Made by a program: the position numbers and the translations under genes
Source of the DNA: Cryomorphaceae bacterium BACL29 MAG-121220-bin8
GTDB lineage: Bacteria > Bacteroidota > Bacteroidia > Flavobacteriales > Flavobacteriaceae
Reading direction: 5' to 3'
NCBI GenBank assembly: GCA_905182765.1
Contig: CAJJCV010000044.1
Span: 1 to 58,004 of the forward strand
Length of the DNA: 58,004 nucleotides
Notes under the pieces: model-generated
What the model was told of the DNA's origin: nothing
Database searches by the model: none
The model's input: only the letters and a program-made list of their open reading frames with translations
Shown: piece after piece, positions 40,778 to 50,307 of the stretch
Layout: each line of letters begins with the position of its first letter
Position numbering within the stretch: the stretch's first letter is position 1

Positions 40778-40785
40778 CAAAAATA
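40778..40785 (-). promoter_or_regulatory. -7 box of pyrG-yidC-mnmA
   Basis: TATTTTTG on the minus strand, a perfect TAnnTTTG box, 18 nt before the pyrG ATG (40759). This gives a leader of about 13 nt. No clear -33 element is seen. Confidence 0.6.
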
Positions 40786-40830
40786 CAAAAAGAAAGTGAC
40801 TCTATTTTAAATTTAAAAAACGAATAAATT

Positions 40831-42255
40831 TTATTTTTCTGATAAGATTTCATGAACTTCCAATTTATCATGCTTAATAAGTAGAATCGATTCATTAACG
40901 TATCCTTCTCCTTTATTTTTATAATTAAATCTATTTTGATAGTATTTTGTTTCGCCTATATCTATTGATTTGACTAACCTCCTTCTATGTGCTGTTCGTA
41001 AAATTAAATCAAGAGTAATTTCATAACCTCTTAGAGTTATTTTATTTGGAAGTTTTCCGAAATTTTCAATAAACAACTTATTCAATTCGCTTAATTCATC
41101 CCCATACTTAGGAAAAAAATATGACGGATAAGTAAATTTTAAATTTCCTAAATGCTCATATGAAATGTTTTCGTTTTCATAAGTTTCAGATCTGTAAGTA
41201 GATAGAAGATTAATACTTCTTTCTTTTGAAATTTGAGAATTTAAAAGAGAGGAAACGCTAGTTATCACATTTAGATTTTGAGATTCTAAAAAAACTAAAT
41301 TATTCTTTTGTTCTACAAGAAGTGAATCCGTAATTTCAGGATCAACTAGACCCATAGTTAAATCTGTATCTATAAGTTCAGCATATGGAAAACGTTTCAA
41401 AAGTTCATCTTTCACTTTTTTAGTAGAACTGTTATATATTATCATAACACAAGGATCTGGATCTTTAGTAATTAAACTGTCTACATGGATAAACATTAAC
41501 TCTCTTTGAGATTGTACACTTGGAATAGACTGAAATACATTATTGTTTATTTCAATTTTTTTCGAGGTCAAAGGAGAAACAATAGGTACTTTTGAACTTT
41601 TCAAGTTAAATGAAAGTCTATTAATATTTCTAGGAATAAATGGTCCTAAAATAAAATCGTAACTATTAATAATTTTATTCTTAGATATTTTATCTATTTC
41701 TTCAATACTATTCTTATTGTCATATGTGTCAAGATGAATTTTAATTCCTGATTTTTTAGCAGTTTTAAGCGCCATAAGAGTTCCACTATAAAAATCAAGT
41801 GATAAAGTTGATAGATTCAACTTCTCTAAATATTCTTTACTATTTTCAATGGAATCAATTTCAATTTTGTTCAAATTAAAAGGAGCTATAAAACCAAAAT
41901 TAATTGATTTTTTTTTGGGAATACTGTCGAATATATTTTGGTTTTTTTTAGTTGATAATACCTCTTTTTTTACAACTTCAGTTGTTGACTCTTTCATTAC
42001 AACAGTTGTTATAAATGGTATTTTTAATACCATTTTTTTAGATATTTTATTTCCTTTGATTACAGGGTTATATTTTTTAATTAAATCAATTGGAACATTA
42101 TATAAATTAGAAATAGTGTATAAAGTTTGCTTTCTTTTAACCTTATGTTCTATAAATTCAACATTAAAGTTAGATTCAGAATTTTGGTTTGAATCTTGAG
42201 AAAACCCCAACATAGAAACCATAAAAAAAAGAACAAAAAACTTGATAATTTTCAT
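40831..42255 (-). CDS. LysM domain plus periplasmic-binding-like protein, exported
   Basis: A 474-residue exported protein. After a signal peptide ([19 protein letters not shown]) comes a LysM peptidoglycan-binding module (about 34-78; KRKQTLYTISNLYNVPIDLI). The rest resembles a type I periplasmic-binding (receptor ligand-binding) fold: FGFIAPFNLN, DFYSGTLMALKTAKKSGIKI, DFILGPFIPRN and VPIVSPLTS. No ligand is evident. In Gram-negative bacteria such hybrids may sense or organise cell wall (inference). The start is the ATG at 42253-42255, sharing one base with the guaA stop (TAATG), so it is coupled to guaA. An ATG three codons upstream is less likely. Confidence 0.85.
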   Translation of the reverse strand: MKIIKFFVLFFMVSMLGFSQDSNQNSESNFNVEFIEHKVKRKQTLYTISNLYNVPIDLIKKYNPVIKGNKISKKMVLKIPFITTVVMKESTTEVVKKEVLSTKKNQNIFDSIPKKKSINFGFIAPFNLNKIEIDSIENSKEYLEKLNLSTLSLDFYSGTLMALKTAKKSGIKIHLDTYDNKNSIEEIDKISKNKIINSYDFILGPFIPRNINRLSFNLKSSKVPIVSPLTSKKIEINNNVFQSIPSVQSQRELMFIHVDSLITKDPDPCVMIIYNSSTKKVKDELLKRFPYAELIDTDLTMGLVDPEITDSLLVEQKNNLVFLESQNLNVITSVSSLLNSQISKERSINLLSTYRSETYENENISYEHLGNLKFTYPSYFFPKYGDELSELNKLFIENFGKLPNKITLRGYEITLDLILRTAHRRRLVKSIDIGETKYYQNRFNYKNKGEGYVNESILLIKHDKLEVHEILSEK

Positions 42256-43784
42256 TATTCCCATTCAATTGTTGCAGGTGGCTTAGAACTGATATCATAA
42301 ACAACTCGATTTACACCCTTTACATTATTAATAATCTTATTGGATACTTCTTGTAAAAATTCATAAGGAAGATTAACCCAATCAGCTGTCATTCCATCTG
42401 TTGACTCTACAGCTCTTAAAGCAACACACTGCTCATAAGTCCTTTCATCTCCCATAACACCTACACTTTTAACAGGCAATAGAATTGCACCTGCTTGCCA
42501 TACTTTATCATACAAATCGTTCTCTAATAAAGCAGAAATAAATATATAATCAACCTCTTGAAGAATTCTTACTTTTTCGTTTGTAATATCTCCTAATATT
42601 CTAATTGCTAGTCCAGGTCCAGGAAAAGGATGTCTTTTTAAAAGTTTGTTTTCAATTCCTAAACTTTTACCTACTCTTCTCACCTCATCTTTAAAAAGCA
42701 TCTTTAGAGGTTCAACTACAGAAAGTTTCATAAAGTCTGGAAGTCCTCCAACATTATGATGCGATTTAATTGTTGCTGAGGGTCCCTTTACAGAAATTGA
42801 TTCAATAACATCAGGGTATATAGTGCCTTGAGCTAACCATTTTGCTCCATCAATAAGTTTAGATTCTTCATCGAAAACATCAATAAAAGCTTTACCAATA
42901 ATTTTTCTCTTTTTTTCAGGGTCACTAACTCCTGATAACTTATCTATAAAATACTTTGAAGCATCTACTCCTTTAACATTTAATCCCATGCCTTTGTACT
43001 GGTCTAAAACATCATTAAACTCGTTCTTCCTAAGCAATCCATTGTTAACAAAAATGCAATGAAGATTTTCTTTAATAGCCTTATGAATTAAAACAGCTGC
43101 AACAGTAGAGTCAACACCTCCCGAGAGACCAAGAATCACTTTATCATCTCCAATTTTTTCTTTTATCTCAGATATAGTTTTTTCAGAAAAAACATCTGGA
43201 GTCCAATTAGGATTTACTTTGGCTATACTAATTAGAAAGTTTTCTAAAATAAGCTTTCCATCTTTTGAATGATAAACTTCAGGATGAAACTGAATAGCGT
43301 AAAGATTCTCTTCTTCAATAGAATAAGCAGCATTTTTAACATCATGAGTACTTGCAATACATTTAGAATTTAAAGGAAGGGTTTCAATAGTATCACTATG
43401 ACTCATCCAAACTTGAGATCCAACATCAACTTTATAAAATAATTTATTATTTGTATCAATACTTGTTAATTTAGCTCTACCGTATTCACGTTTGTTAGAG
43501 GGAATAACTTTACCTCCAAAAAAATGAGCAATATATTGAGCTCCATAACAAACACCTAAAAGTGGTTTTTTACCCTTGATTTTAGAAAGATCAATGTGCA
43601 AAGCATCATCAGATCTAACTGAAAATGGTGAGCCTGATAAAATTACAGCCTTAAAAGAGTCTAAATCAACATTTAAATTATTATAAGGATGTATTTCACA
43701 ATAAACAAATAACTCTCTGACTCTTCTAGCAATTAGTTGAGTGTATTGTGATCCAAAATCAATTATCAGTACTTTATCTTCCAT
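42255..43784 (-). CDS. guaA: GMP synthase (glutamine-hydrolysing)
   Basis: Converts XMP to GMP with glutamine and ATP. The 509 residues have the amidotransferase domain with nucleophile Cys79 in LLGVCYGAQ and the HPEV histidine, the PP-loop [13 protein letters not shown], and the C-terminal dimer domain ending in PPATIEWE. The start must be the ATG at 43782-43784. An in-frame TTG two codons upstream (43788-43790) lies inside the -7 promoter box and cannot be transcribed in full. Only 3 nt separate the box from this ATG, so the mRNA is leaderless. Confidence 0.96.
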   Translation of the reverse strand: MEDKVLIIDFGSQYTQLIARRVRELFVYCEIHPYNNLNVDLDSFKAVILSGSPFSVRSDDALHIDLSKIKGKKPLLGVCYGAQYIAHFFGGKVIPSNKREYGRAKLTSIDTNNKLFYKVDVGSQVWMSHSDTIETLPLNSKCIASTHDVKNAAYSIEEENLYAIQFHPEVYHSKDGKLILENFLISIAKVNPNWTPDVFSEKTISEIKEKIGDDKVILGLSGGVDSTVAAVLIHKAIKENLHCIFVNNGLLRKNEFNDVLDQYKGMGLNVKGVDASKYFIDKLSGVSDPEKKRKIIGKAFIDVFDEESKLIDGAKWLAQGTIYPDVIESISVKGPSATIKSHHNVGGLPDFMKLSVVEPLKMLFKDEVRRVGKSLGIENKLLKRHPFPGPGLAIRILGDITNEKVRILQEVDYIFISALLENDLYDKVWQAGAILLPVKSVGVMGDERTYEQCVALRAVESTDGMTADWVNLPYEFLQEVSNKIINNVKGVNRVVYDISSKPPATIEWE

Positions 43785-43787
43785 ATT

Positions 43788-43819
43788 CAAAATTACTACT
43801 AAAACACAAAAAAATTCAA
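43788..43819 (-). promoter_or_regulatory. guaA promoter giving a leaderless transcript
   Basis: On the minus strand, TTG (43817-43819), a 21-nt spacer and TAATTTTG (43788-43795). AAT separates the box from the ATG. Transcription starting 4-7 nt after the box would begin at the start codon. Confidence 0.7.
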
Positions 43820-43829
43820 TAGAAATTAA

Positions 43830-45425
43830 TTAAAATTCCAGAATTAAAAAATCCTTGTTAAACGGATCTAAATTATCAGTTAAAATTTTTATAAAATCCA
43901 ATTCACTTTTGTTAAAAAAGGTAGAAAAATTAACTTGTCTTTCTTGAAAAGAATCATTTGGAAATAATTCATTTTTTAACGTAATCAATCTTGATAAGCT
44001 ATCTTCATGCACCCTCTTCTCGGCTCTAATTAAACGTTTTTCAAGATTTTCAATCCCATTGATCTGTTTCTTTTCTTGAGCCTTAACAGCTCCTGAAAAC
44101 GATTTATCTGTTAATTTTATCAACTCATTAAGTTGTAAGAAATTTTCTTTAATTGCATTTTTTTGAACTGATAAATCAATATTTATTTTAGAGTTTTTTC
44201 TTAAATAAAGTTGTTTTAAATTATTTGACTTATCAAATAAATTACTGATAGAAATTTTAAATTTTTTACATTTTTCAATTTGTTTTTTAGAAACAAGTAA
44301 AACAGATGATCTTACTGACAAAATAGGAAAAGTTATTTTTTTAAGATTAAAATATTCTTTTAACTGAAGCCAGTAGGCTATTTCACTCCCTCCCCCTACA
44401 TATGCTAGATTTGGTAAAATAAATTCTTGGTAAACTGGCCTTAATAATGCATTAGGAGAAAACCTCTCAGGATGATCTTTAACCTCTCTTATAATTTCAC
44501 TTTGCGTAAAAGAAATATCAGTTTCTAAAACACTAAACACTTCACCTCTCTGCTCTATTCTAGCTCTTAAATTATCTTTTATATAGAATAGATTAATTTC
44601 TCTTGAATTGACTTGAGGTTTATAAGAATTATCAAGAATTTCATTTAATGCATTGTTAGTATTTAATACATTATTATTTAAGTTTTTATTTATTAATTCA
44701 TCTATAATAATTTCAGAAAAAAGTGTTTTTAAATACTTATTGTCTGGTTCTAAAATTAATAATCCATATTTTCCAAATAAACTATGAACAAGATTTAAAG
44801 TAGCAGAAGATAAATTTTTATATTTCAAATAAGATAATTCAAAAAGAGATATTAATTCCTGTTGATCTGGTAAATTAAAATTCTTTTTCATTTGGCTTAA
44901 AACATCTTCCAATCCTTCTGTTTTCAGTCTTCCTATAGGTCCTTCAGGATTTAAATCCCAGTTAAATTTTTTTGTATTGTAATTAAAAAAATTTATTTCT
45001 TCAAAATCATGATCTTCAGAAGCCATCCAAAACACTGGTATAAAATTAAAATATGGATAGGTTTTTTTTAATTTTTTACAAATAATTATTGTGTCAATAA
45101 TTTTATAAAAAAAATATAATGGACCAGTAAATAGGTTTAATTGATGACCAGTTGTTACAGTAAAAGTGTTTTTTAATTTTAAATCCTCTATTTGTTTATT
45201 CTGTATAGATTTATCAGAAACTAATTCGTATTGCTTTTTGAGCTGATTACTTAATACTATTCTAAAATCATTATTATATTGATTTATCTTTTCATCAAAT
45301 TGACTTTTATAATTATCTATGTTGTTAGATCTATTATAAAAAGGATTTAATTTTTTTTCTTCATTTATATAATCAAGTGTAATCTTGGGTAAATGATTTG
45401 ATATGTTAGAATCGATATAAGACAA
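43830..45425 (-). CDS. bshC: bacillithiol biosynthesis cysteine-adding enzyme BshC
   Basis: Adds cysteine to glucosaminyl-malate in the last step of bacillithiol synthesis. The 531 residues have the family's Rossmann-like N-terminal core (TVTTGHQLNLFTGPLYFFYK), the FWMASEDHDFEEI block, RPVYQEFILPNLAYVGGGSEIAYW, and a C-terminal coiled coil (about 430-480). Bacillithiol replaces glutathione in many Bacteroidota; BshA and BshB are not in this window. It follows rimO by 29 nt and precedes guaA, which has its own promoter. Confidence 0.93.
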   Translation of the reverse strand: MSYIDSNISNHLPKITLDYINEEKKLNPFYNRSNNIDNYKSQFDEKINQYNNDFRIVLSNQLKKQYELVSDKSIQNKQIEDLKLKNTFTVTTGHQLNLFTGPLYFFYKIIDTIIICKKLKKTYPYFNFIPVFWMASEDHDFEEINFFNYNTKKFNWDLNPEGPIGRLKTEGLEDVLSQMKKNFNLPDQQELISLFELSYLKYKNLSSATLNLVHSLFGKYGLLILEPDNKYLKTLFSEIIIDELINKNLNNNVLNTNNALNEILDNSYKPQVNSREINLFYIKDNLRARIEQRGEVFSVLETDISFTQSEIIREVKDHPERFSPNALLRPVYQEFILPNLAYVGGGSEIAYWLQLKEYFNLKKITFPILSVRSSVLLVSKKQIEKCKKFKISISNLFDKSNNLKQLYLRKNSKINIDLSVQKNAIKENFLQLNELIKLTDKSFSGAVKAQEKKQINGIENLEKRLIRAEKRVHEDSLSRLITLKNELFPNDSFQERQVNFSTFFNKSELDFIKILTDNLDPFNKDFLILEF

Positions 45426-45454
45426 ATCTTTTTTAATAAATATACATTATATCA

Positions 45455-46759
45455 TTAAGATATTGGTGCTCCATATAAATCAAACTCTGTTGAACTAGAA
45501 ATTTTCAAATTAGTAAAATCCCCAATTTTTAAATAATATTCGCTTGCATTTACTAATACTTCATTATCAACATCAGGTGAATCGTGTTCAGTTCGTCCGA
45601 CATAGAAAGCTCCTTCTTTTCTGTCAATAACACATTTGTAAGTTTTACCGATTTTCTTTTGATTAATTTCAAAAGATATTTGAGATTGAATATCCATGAT
45701 TTCATTCATACGATTAACTTTTATATCTTCAGGCACATCATCAACTAAATTGTAAGCATGTGTATTTTCTTCATGACTGTAAGTAAAACATCCTAATCGA
45801 TCAAATCTAGTTTCAGAAACCCATTGTTTTAATTCATCAAATTCCTTCTCAGTTTCACCAGGGTAACCAACTATTAAAGTTGTTCTAATTGCAATAAGAG
45901 GATTTTTAAGTCTAATTTCTTTAATTAAATCAATAATATTTTCTTTTTTTGACCCTCTTCTCATTGATTTCAGGATTTTAGTTGAAATATGTTGTAAAGG
46001 AATATCAATATAATTACAAACTTTTGGTTCATTTTTTATTACCTCCAATACATCAACTGGAAATCCATTTGGAAAAGCATAATGAAGTCTAATCCATTCA
46101 ATTCCATTTACTTTTACTAATTCTTTAAGCAAAGAAGATAATTCTCTTTTTTTATAAAGATCAAGCCCATAGTATGTCAAATCTTGTGCAATCAAAATCA
46201 ATTCTTTTACTCCGTTCGCTGCTAGTTTTGATGCTTCAATTACGATATCTTCAATTGTCTTAGATTTATGCTTTCCTCTCATTAGTGGAATTGCGCAAAA
46301 AGAACAAGGTCTATCACAACCTTCAGATATTTTTAAATATGCATAATTTTTTGGAGTTGTTGTTAATCTTTCACCAACTAACTCATGTTTATAATCAGCC
46401 TTTAAAGCTTTTAATAATTTAGGCAAGTCAGTTGTGCCAAAATATTCATCAACGTTAGGGATTTCTTTTTTTAGGTCAGGCATATATCTTTCACTTAAAC
46501 ATCCTGTAACGAATAATTTATCAATTAAACCATTTTGTTTTTTTGATGAATAATCTAAAATTGTGTCTATAGATTCTTGTTTTGCATTATCGATAAAGCC
46601 ACAAGTATTTATAACGACTATATTTCCCTCTTGCTCATGTACTACATCTTTGTTATTAGCCTTTAGCTGACCCATTAAAACTTCAGAGTCGTATATGTTC
46701 TTAGAACACCCTAGGGTTACAACATTAATTCTGTTCTTATTTGAATATTTTGTTCTCAA
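45455..46759 (-). CDS. rimO: ribosomal protein S12 methylthiotransferase RimO
   Basis: Radical-SAM enzyme that methylthiolates an aspartate of ribosomal protein S12. The 434 residues have the MTTase N-terminal cluster cysteines Cys18, Cys53 and Cys87, the radical-SAM motif C148xxxC152xxC155 (GCDRPCSFCAIP), and a C-terminal TRAM domain. The IRLHYAFP and RRGSKKENI blocks fit RimO rather than MiaB. The start is a TTG at 46759 with the typical RTK..KNRINVVTLGCSKN beginning. It is 10 nt after ftsY. Confidence 0.94.
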   Translation of the reverse strand: MRTKYSNKNRINVVTLGCSKNIYDSEVLMGQLKANNKDVVHEQEGNIVVINTCGFIDNAKQESIDTILDYSSKKQNGLIDKLFVTGCLSERYMPDLKKEIPNVDEYFGTTDLPKLLKALKADYKHELVGERLTTTPKNYAYLKISEGCDRPCSFCAIPLMRGKHKSKTIEDIVIEASKLAANGVKELILIAQDLTYYGLDLYKKRELSSLLKELVKVNGIEWIRLHYAFPNGFPVDVLEVIKNEPKVCNYIDIPLQHISTKILKSMRRGSKKENIIDLIKEIRLKNPLIAIRTTLIVGYPGETEKEFDELKQWVSETRFDRLGCFTYSHEENTHAYNLVDDVPEDIKVNRMNEIMDIQSQISFEINQKKIGKTYKCVIDRKEGAFYVGRTEHDSPDVDNEVLVNASEYYLKIGDFTNLKISSSTEFDLYGAPIS

Positions 46760-46769
46760 TATTTAGTAT

Positions 46770-47720
46770 TTATGATTTTTTAAAAAAAGAGTCTACAAAT
46801 TCTTTTTTATCAAAAATTTGTAAATCTTCTACATCCTCTCCAATTCCAATGAATTTAATTGGAATGTTAAATTGATCGGAAATTCCTAAAACTACACCAC
46901 CTTTTGCTGTACCATCTAATTTAGTGACAGCTAAGGAAGTAATTTCCGTAACATTAGTAAATTGTTTTGCTTGTTCAAAAGCATTTTGACCAGTAGAACC
47001 ATCTATAACTAGCAAAACTTCATGAGGAGCATTTATATTTTTTTTCTGTAAAACTCTCTTGATTTTAGAAAGCTCGTTCATTAAATTAGCTTTATTATGC
47101 AACCTTCCCGCTGTATCGATTAGTACAATATCTATATTTTTCTTTATTGCTGATTCTAATGTGTCGAACGCTACAGAAGCAGGATCGCTACCCATTTTTT
47201 GCTTTATTAATTCAACACCTACTCTATCTGACCAAACCTGTAATTGATCAATAGCAGCTGCTCTAAAAGTATCAGCAGCTCCGACCATGACTTTTAATCC
47301 AATAGATTTATAATAATTAGCCATTTTACCAATAGAAGTAGTTTTACCAACACCATTAACTCCAACAACTAAAATAACATGGGGTTTCTCTCTATTTATG
47401 GAAAGGAAATTATTTTGCTCTGAATCACAAATGATTTTTATAATCTCCTCCTTAAGTATTAAATCTAATTCGTCAGAGTTAAGAAATTTATCATTAGCTA
47501 CTCTCTTCTCAATTTGATCAATTATCTTTAAAGTTGTTTTTACTCCTACATCAGAACTTATTAAAATTTCCTCTAAATCATCTAAAACCTGATCATCTAC
47601 TTTACTTTTACCTACGATTGCTTTAGAAATCTTATTAAAAAAAGATTCATTACTTTTTTTTAAACCCTTGTCTAAAGATTCTTTTTTTTCTTTTGTGAAG
47701 AGCTTTTTAAAAAAATTCAT
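46770..47720 (-). CDS. ftsY: signal recognition particle receptor FtsY
   Basis: GTPase that receives ribosome-SRP complexes at the membrane. The 316 residues comprise a short basic N-terminal part, the N helical bundle and the G domain with VVGVNGVGKTTSIGKMA (P loop), DTAGRLHNK and TKLDGTAKGG. The acidic A domain of enterobacterial FtsY is absent, as usual in this phylum. It has its own -7 box and is followed by rimO at 10 nt. Confidence 0.96.
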   Translation of the reverse strand: MNFFKKLFTKEKKESLDKGLKKSNESFFNKISKAIVGKSKVDDQVLDDLEEILISSDVGVKTTLKIIDQIEKRVANDKFLNSDELDLILKEEIIKIICDSEQNNFLSINREKPHVILVVGVNGVGKTTSIGKMANYYKSIGLKVMVGAADTFRAAAIDQLQVWSDRVGVELIKQKMGSDPASVAFDTLESAIKKNIDIVLIDTAGRLHNKANLMNELSKIKRVLQKKNINAPHEVLLVIDGSTGQNAFEQAKQFTNVTEITSLAVTKLDGTAKGGVVLGISDQFNIPIKFIGIGEDVEDLQIFDKKEFVDSFFKKS

Positions 47721-47736
47721 GTTCTTAAAGTTATGT

Positions 47737-47744
47737 CAAAGATA
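47737..47744 (-). promoter_or_regulatory. -7 box of ftsY-rimO
   Basis: TATCTTTG on the minus strand, 16 nt upstream of the ftsY ATG. It lies just downstream of the terminator of the ribosomal-protein operon, so ftsY-rimO is a separate transcript. Confidence 0.6.
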
Positions 47745-47751
47745 TTAAAAC

Positions 47752-47775
47752 AAAAAAAGCCACTAATAAGTGACT
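47752..47775 (-). terminator. rho-independent terminator after rpmB-rpmG-DUF4295
   Basis: On the minus strand, AGTCACT-TATT-AGTGGCT forms a 7-bp stem (one U-G pair) with a 4-nt loop, followed by TTTTTTTG. It ends the ribosomal-protein operon before ftsY. Confidence 0.75.
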
Positions 47776-47798
47776 TTACAATCTAACTAAAAAAATGA

Positions 47799-47948
47799 TT
47801 ATTTAGATAACCAATCATTAACTAATTCAGGAGACATAATTGATTCAACATATGTATACGCACCTGTTTTAGGGCTTTTAACCATCTTGATAGCTTTCGA
47901 TAATCTTTTTGAAGAAGTTTGAAGTGATGCAACAGTTTTTTTTGCCAT
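47799..47948 (-). CDS. DUF4295 small protein
   Basis: A 49-residue basic protein (MAKKTVASLQTSSKRLSKAI at the start, ending ELVNDWLSK) that directly follows rpmG by 7 nt. The family is a Bacteroidota-specific small protein found between rpmG and ftsY. A high Lys content and its location beside L28 and L33 suggest a ribosome-associated role (inference only). The gene is too short for common length cut-offs. The MAKKTVAS start and the ribosomal-protein operon context make it convincing. Confidence 0.9.
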   Translation of the reverse strand: MAKKTVASLQTSSKRLSKAIKMVKSPKTGAYTYVESIMSPELVNDWLSK

Positions 47949-47955
47949 TTTCTAA

Positions 47956-48138
47956 TTATTTAATTTCTTTGTGGATTGTATTTTTTTTCAAAATAGGATT
48001 GAATTTTTTAATTTCTAACCTATCTGGTGTATTTTTTTTGTTTTTAGTTGTTATGTATCTTGATGTACCTGGAAGACCAGAATTTTTATGTTCTGTACAT
48101 TCTAAAATCACTTGTACTCTATTTCCTCTCTTAGCCAT
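47956..48138 (-). CDS. rpmG: 50S ribosomal protein L33
   Basis: Small protein of the large ribosomal subunit near the E site. It has 60 residues with the typical [18 protein letters not shown] start and [14 protein letters not shown] core. Only one Cys is present, so it is the zinc-free form. It lies 10 nt after rpmB. Confidence 0.95.
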   Translation of the reverse strand: MAKRGNRVQVILECTEHKNSGLPGTSRYITTKNKKNTPDRLEIKKFNPILKKNTIHKEIK

Positions 48139-48148
48139 AATAATATAA

Positions 48149-48379
48149 TTAAGCTCTATTAATTTTTGATTCCTTTAAAACAGCAGAAATACCTTTTTTG
48201 TTTATAGTTTTCAAGACAGATGTAGAAATCTTTAGAGTAATCCACTTGCCTTCTTCGGGGATAAAAAATTTCTTTTTTATCAAATTAGGCTCAAATCTCC
48301 TTTTGGTCTTATTCATTGCTTTGGAAACATTGTTTCCTACCATAACTTTTTTACCAGAAATTTCACAAACTTTAGACAT
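48149..48379 (-). CDS. rpmB: 50S ribosomal protein L28
   Basis: Large-subunit protein, 76 residues, with [20 protein letters not shown] and [15 protein letters not shown]. It is the first gene of rpmB-rpmG-DUF4295. Upstream on the minus strand TTAATTTGCACCC (about 48401-48413) resembles a flavobacterial ribosomal-protein -7 region, but the box is one base off. This places the start of transcription about 20-25 nt before the ATG. Confidence 0.95.
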   Translation of the reverse strand: MSKVCEISGKKVMVGNNVSKAMNKTKRRFEPNLIKKKFFIPEEGKWITLKISTSVLKTINKKGISAVLKESKINRA

Positions 48380-48444
48380 AACTATGTTATTTTTTAAACA
48401 GGGTGCAAATTAACAACAATTTTCTTCTTTTCCCAAATTTTTTA

Positions 48445-49695
48445 TTACTCGTTTAATAATTCATTAAACAAAAGTTCTAAAGCTTTATTTACAGATTTTT
48501 TAATATTTTTTTCTCTATTATTTCCGAAATTAAATTGATAAGACTTAATTTCATTTGGAGTAGCAATTGATATATATATCAAACCTATATCTTTTTTTGA
48601 ATCACCTTTGGAGGGGCCAGCATTTCCAGTTGTAGAAATTGCATAATCAGAATGCAATAATTTCTTGACATTATGAGCCATTTCATTAGCCGCTTGAGAA
48701 CTCACAACAGAATAATTATTAATCATTTTTTCATCAAGTTCTAGCAAATTCTTTTTAACTGAAGTATTATAAGCTACAACTGAGCCTTTAAAATACATAG
48801 AAGCACCTGGAACTGATGAAATTCTTGAAGATATTAATCCTCCTGTAAAACTTTCAGCAGTTGACAATGTTTTGTTTGATTTAGTCAAAAATTTTCCTAT
48901 TTCTGATTCGATTGAATTTACTGATTCAAAACCAATTATGATTTTTCCTAAAATATTATAGAGCTCTGAAATATAAACATCTAATTGATTCTCAAGTTTT
49001 TTTCTGTTATCGCCTTTACATGAAATTCTGAGTCTTACTCTGCCTAAATTAGGTAAATAAGCTAACTTAAAATTTTTAGCTAAATTATCTTCAAAACCCT
49101 CAAGTTGTTTGGCAATAGTGCTTTCTCCAACTCCATATGTAATTAAAGTTTTTTTTAAAATTACAGGACACTTGAATTCTTTATTCAGCAAAGGGACTAC
49201 AGAAGAAGTAATCATTGATTTCATTTCGTAAGGCACACCTGGCAATGAAATAAATAAAGTTTTACCTTTTGTTAGAGCCATTCCTGCAGCTGTTCCAAAT
49301 ATATTTTCTATAAGTTTTGCTTGAGATGGAACTAAAGCTTGAGCTCTATTCAAATCATTAATAGGATTATTAACGAATTTTTTAAATAGGCTTTCGATAT
49401 GTAATAATAAATCTTCATTATGTACTAATTTATCATTAAAAAACTTACAGAAAACTTCCTTAGTAATATCATCATTAGTTGGTCCTAAGCCACCAGTAGT
49501 TATAACAATGTCAAATTTATTTAATGAATTATCTAGTGCATTTAAAATAGATTCTTTTTCATCACTAATTGAAAGAATTTCTTTTACCTCAACTCCAATA
49601 TTAATTAATTGTTTAGAAATAAATGTAGAATTTGTATCTACTATTTGACCTATTAATATCTCATCTCCAATAGTAATAATTTTGGCGCTAATCAT
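48445..49695 (-). CDS. cinA: CinA family nicotinamide-nucleotide amidohydrolase
   Basis: Two-domain protein of 416 residues. The N-terminal MoCF-like domain (about 1-170, IITIGDEILIGQIVDTNS, TTGGLGPTNDD, SLPGVPYEM) has pyrophosphatase-type activity in relatives. The C-terminal CinA domain (about 255-416, TAESFTGGLISSRISSVPGAS, STTGNAGPS) is the PncC-type nicotinamide mononucleotide deamidase that recycles NAD breakdown products. Its ATG shares one base with the stop of the FAH-family gene (TAATG), so the two are coupled. Confidence 0.93.
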   Translation of the reverse strand: MISAKIITIGDEILIGQIVDTNSTFISKQLINIGVEVKEILSISDEKESILNALDNSLNKFDIVITTGGLGPTNDDITKEVFCKFFNDKLVHNEDLLLHIESLFKKFVNNPINDLNRAQALVPSQAKLIENIFGTAAGMALTKGKTLFISLPGVPYEMKSMITSSVVPLLNKEFKCPVILKKTLITYGVGESTIAKQLEGFEDNLAKNFKLAYLPNLGRVRLRISCKGDNRKKLENQLDVYISELYNILGKIIIGFESVNSIESEIGKFLTKSNKTLSTAESFTGGLISSRISSVPGASMYFKGSVVAYNTSVKKNLLELDEKMINNYSVVSSQAANEMAHNVKKLLHSDYAISTTGNAGPSKGDSKKDIGLIYISIATPNEIKSYQFNFGNNREKNIKKSVNKALELLFNELLNE

Positions 49696-50306
49696 TACTT
49701 AATATTAACTTTAAAAACATTTCTTTTTTCTATAAAACCTTCAAATAAATCGTTTTCACAAACGCTATTGACTCCAGATGGAGTTCCAGTAAAAATCACA
49801 TCACCTATTTTTAAAGTAAAGAATTTAGATATTTCTGAAATAAGCTCATCGAAACCCCAAAGCATGTAAGATGTATTACCAACCTGAGCATCACTACCAT
49901 TTTTTTTTAGTATAAAATTCAAATCATTAACATCTTTAAACTCATTCTTATCGATCCAATCTCCTATTAAAGCTGAACCGTCAAATGCTTTAGATTTTTC
50001 CCAAGGCAAACCATTTATTTTAAGTTCGTTCTGAATATCTCTTGCGGTAAAATCAATTCCTAAACTAATTTTATCATAATATTTATGAGCAAACTTTTTA
50101 TCAATTGATTTACCAAGCTTACATATTTTTAAAATAACCTCAGTTTCATAATGAACATCATTTGTAAAATCAGGAATAAAAAAAGGTTGATTTTTTAAAA
50201 TAATTGAACTATCTGGCTTTATGAATATTACAGGTGAAGTAGGCTTTTCATTATTAAGCTCCTCAATGTGTTTTCGATAATTTCTTCCAATACAAATTAT
50301 TTTCAT
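49695..50306 (-). CDS. fumarylacetoacetate hydrolase (FAH) family protein
   Basis: A 203-residue single-domain FAH protein. It contains IICIGRNYRKHIEEL, the metal-binding region ETEVILKICKLGK, GIDFTARDIQNELK and the IFTGTPSGV signature. Small FAHs act as acylpyruvate hydrolases or oxaloacetate decarboxylases; which applies here is not clear. It is one base from the upstream exonuclease gene and overlaps cinA. Confidence 0.9.
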   Translation of the reverse strand: MKIICIGRNYRKHIEELNNEKPTSPVIFIKPDSSIILKNQPFFIPDFTNDVHYETEVILKICKLGKSIDKKFAHKYYDKISLGIDFTARDIQNELKINGLPWEKSKAFDGSALIGDWIDKNEFKDVNDLNFILKKNGSDAQVGNTSYMLWGFDELISEISKFFTLKIGDVIFTGTPSGVNSVCENDLFEGFIEKRNVFKVNIK

Positions 50307-50307
50307 A

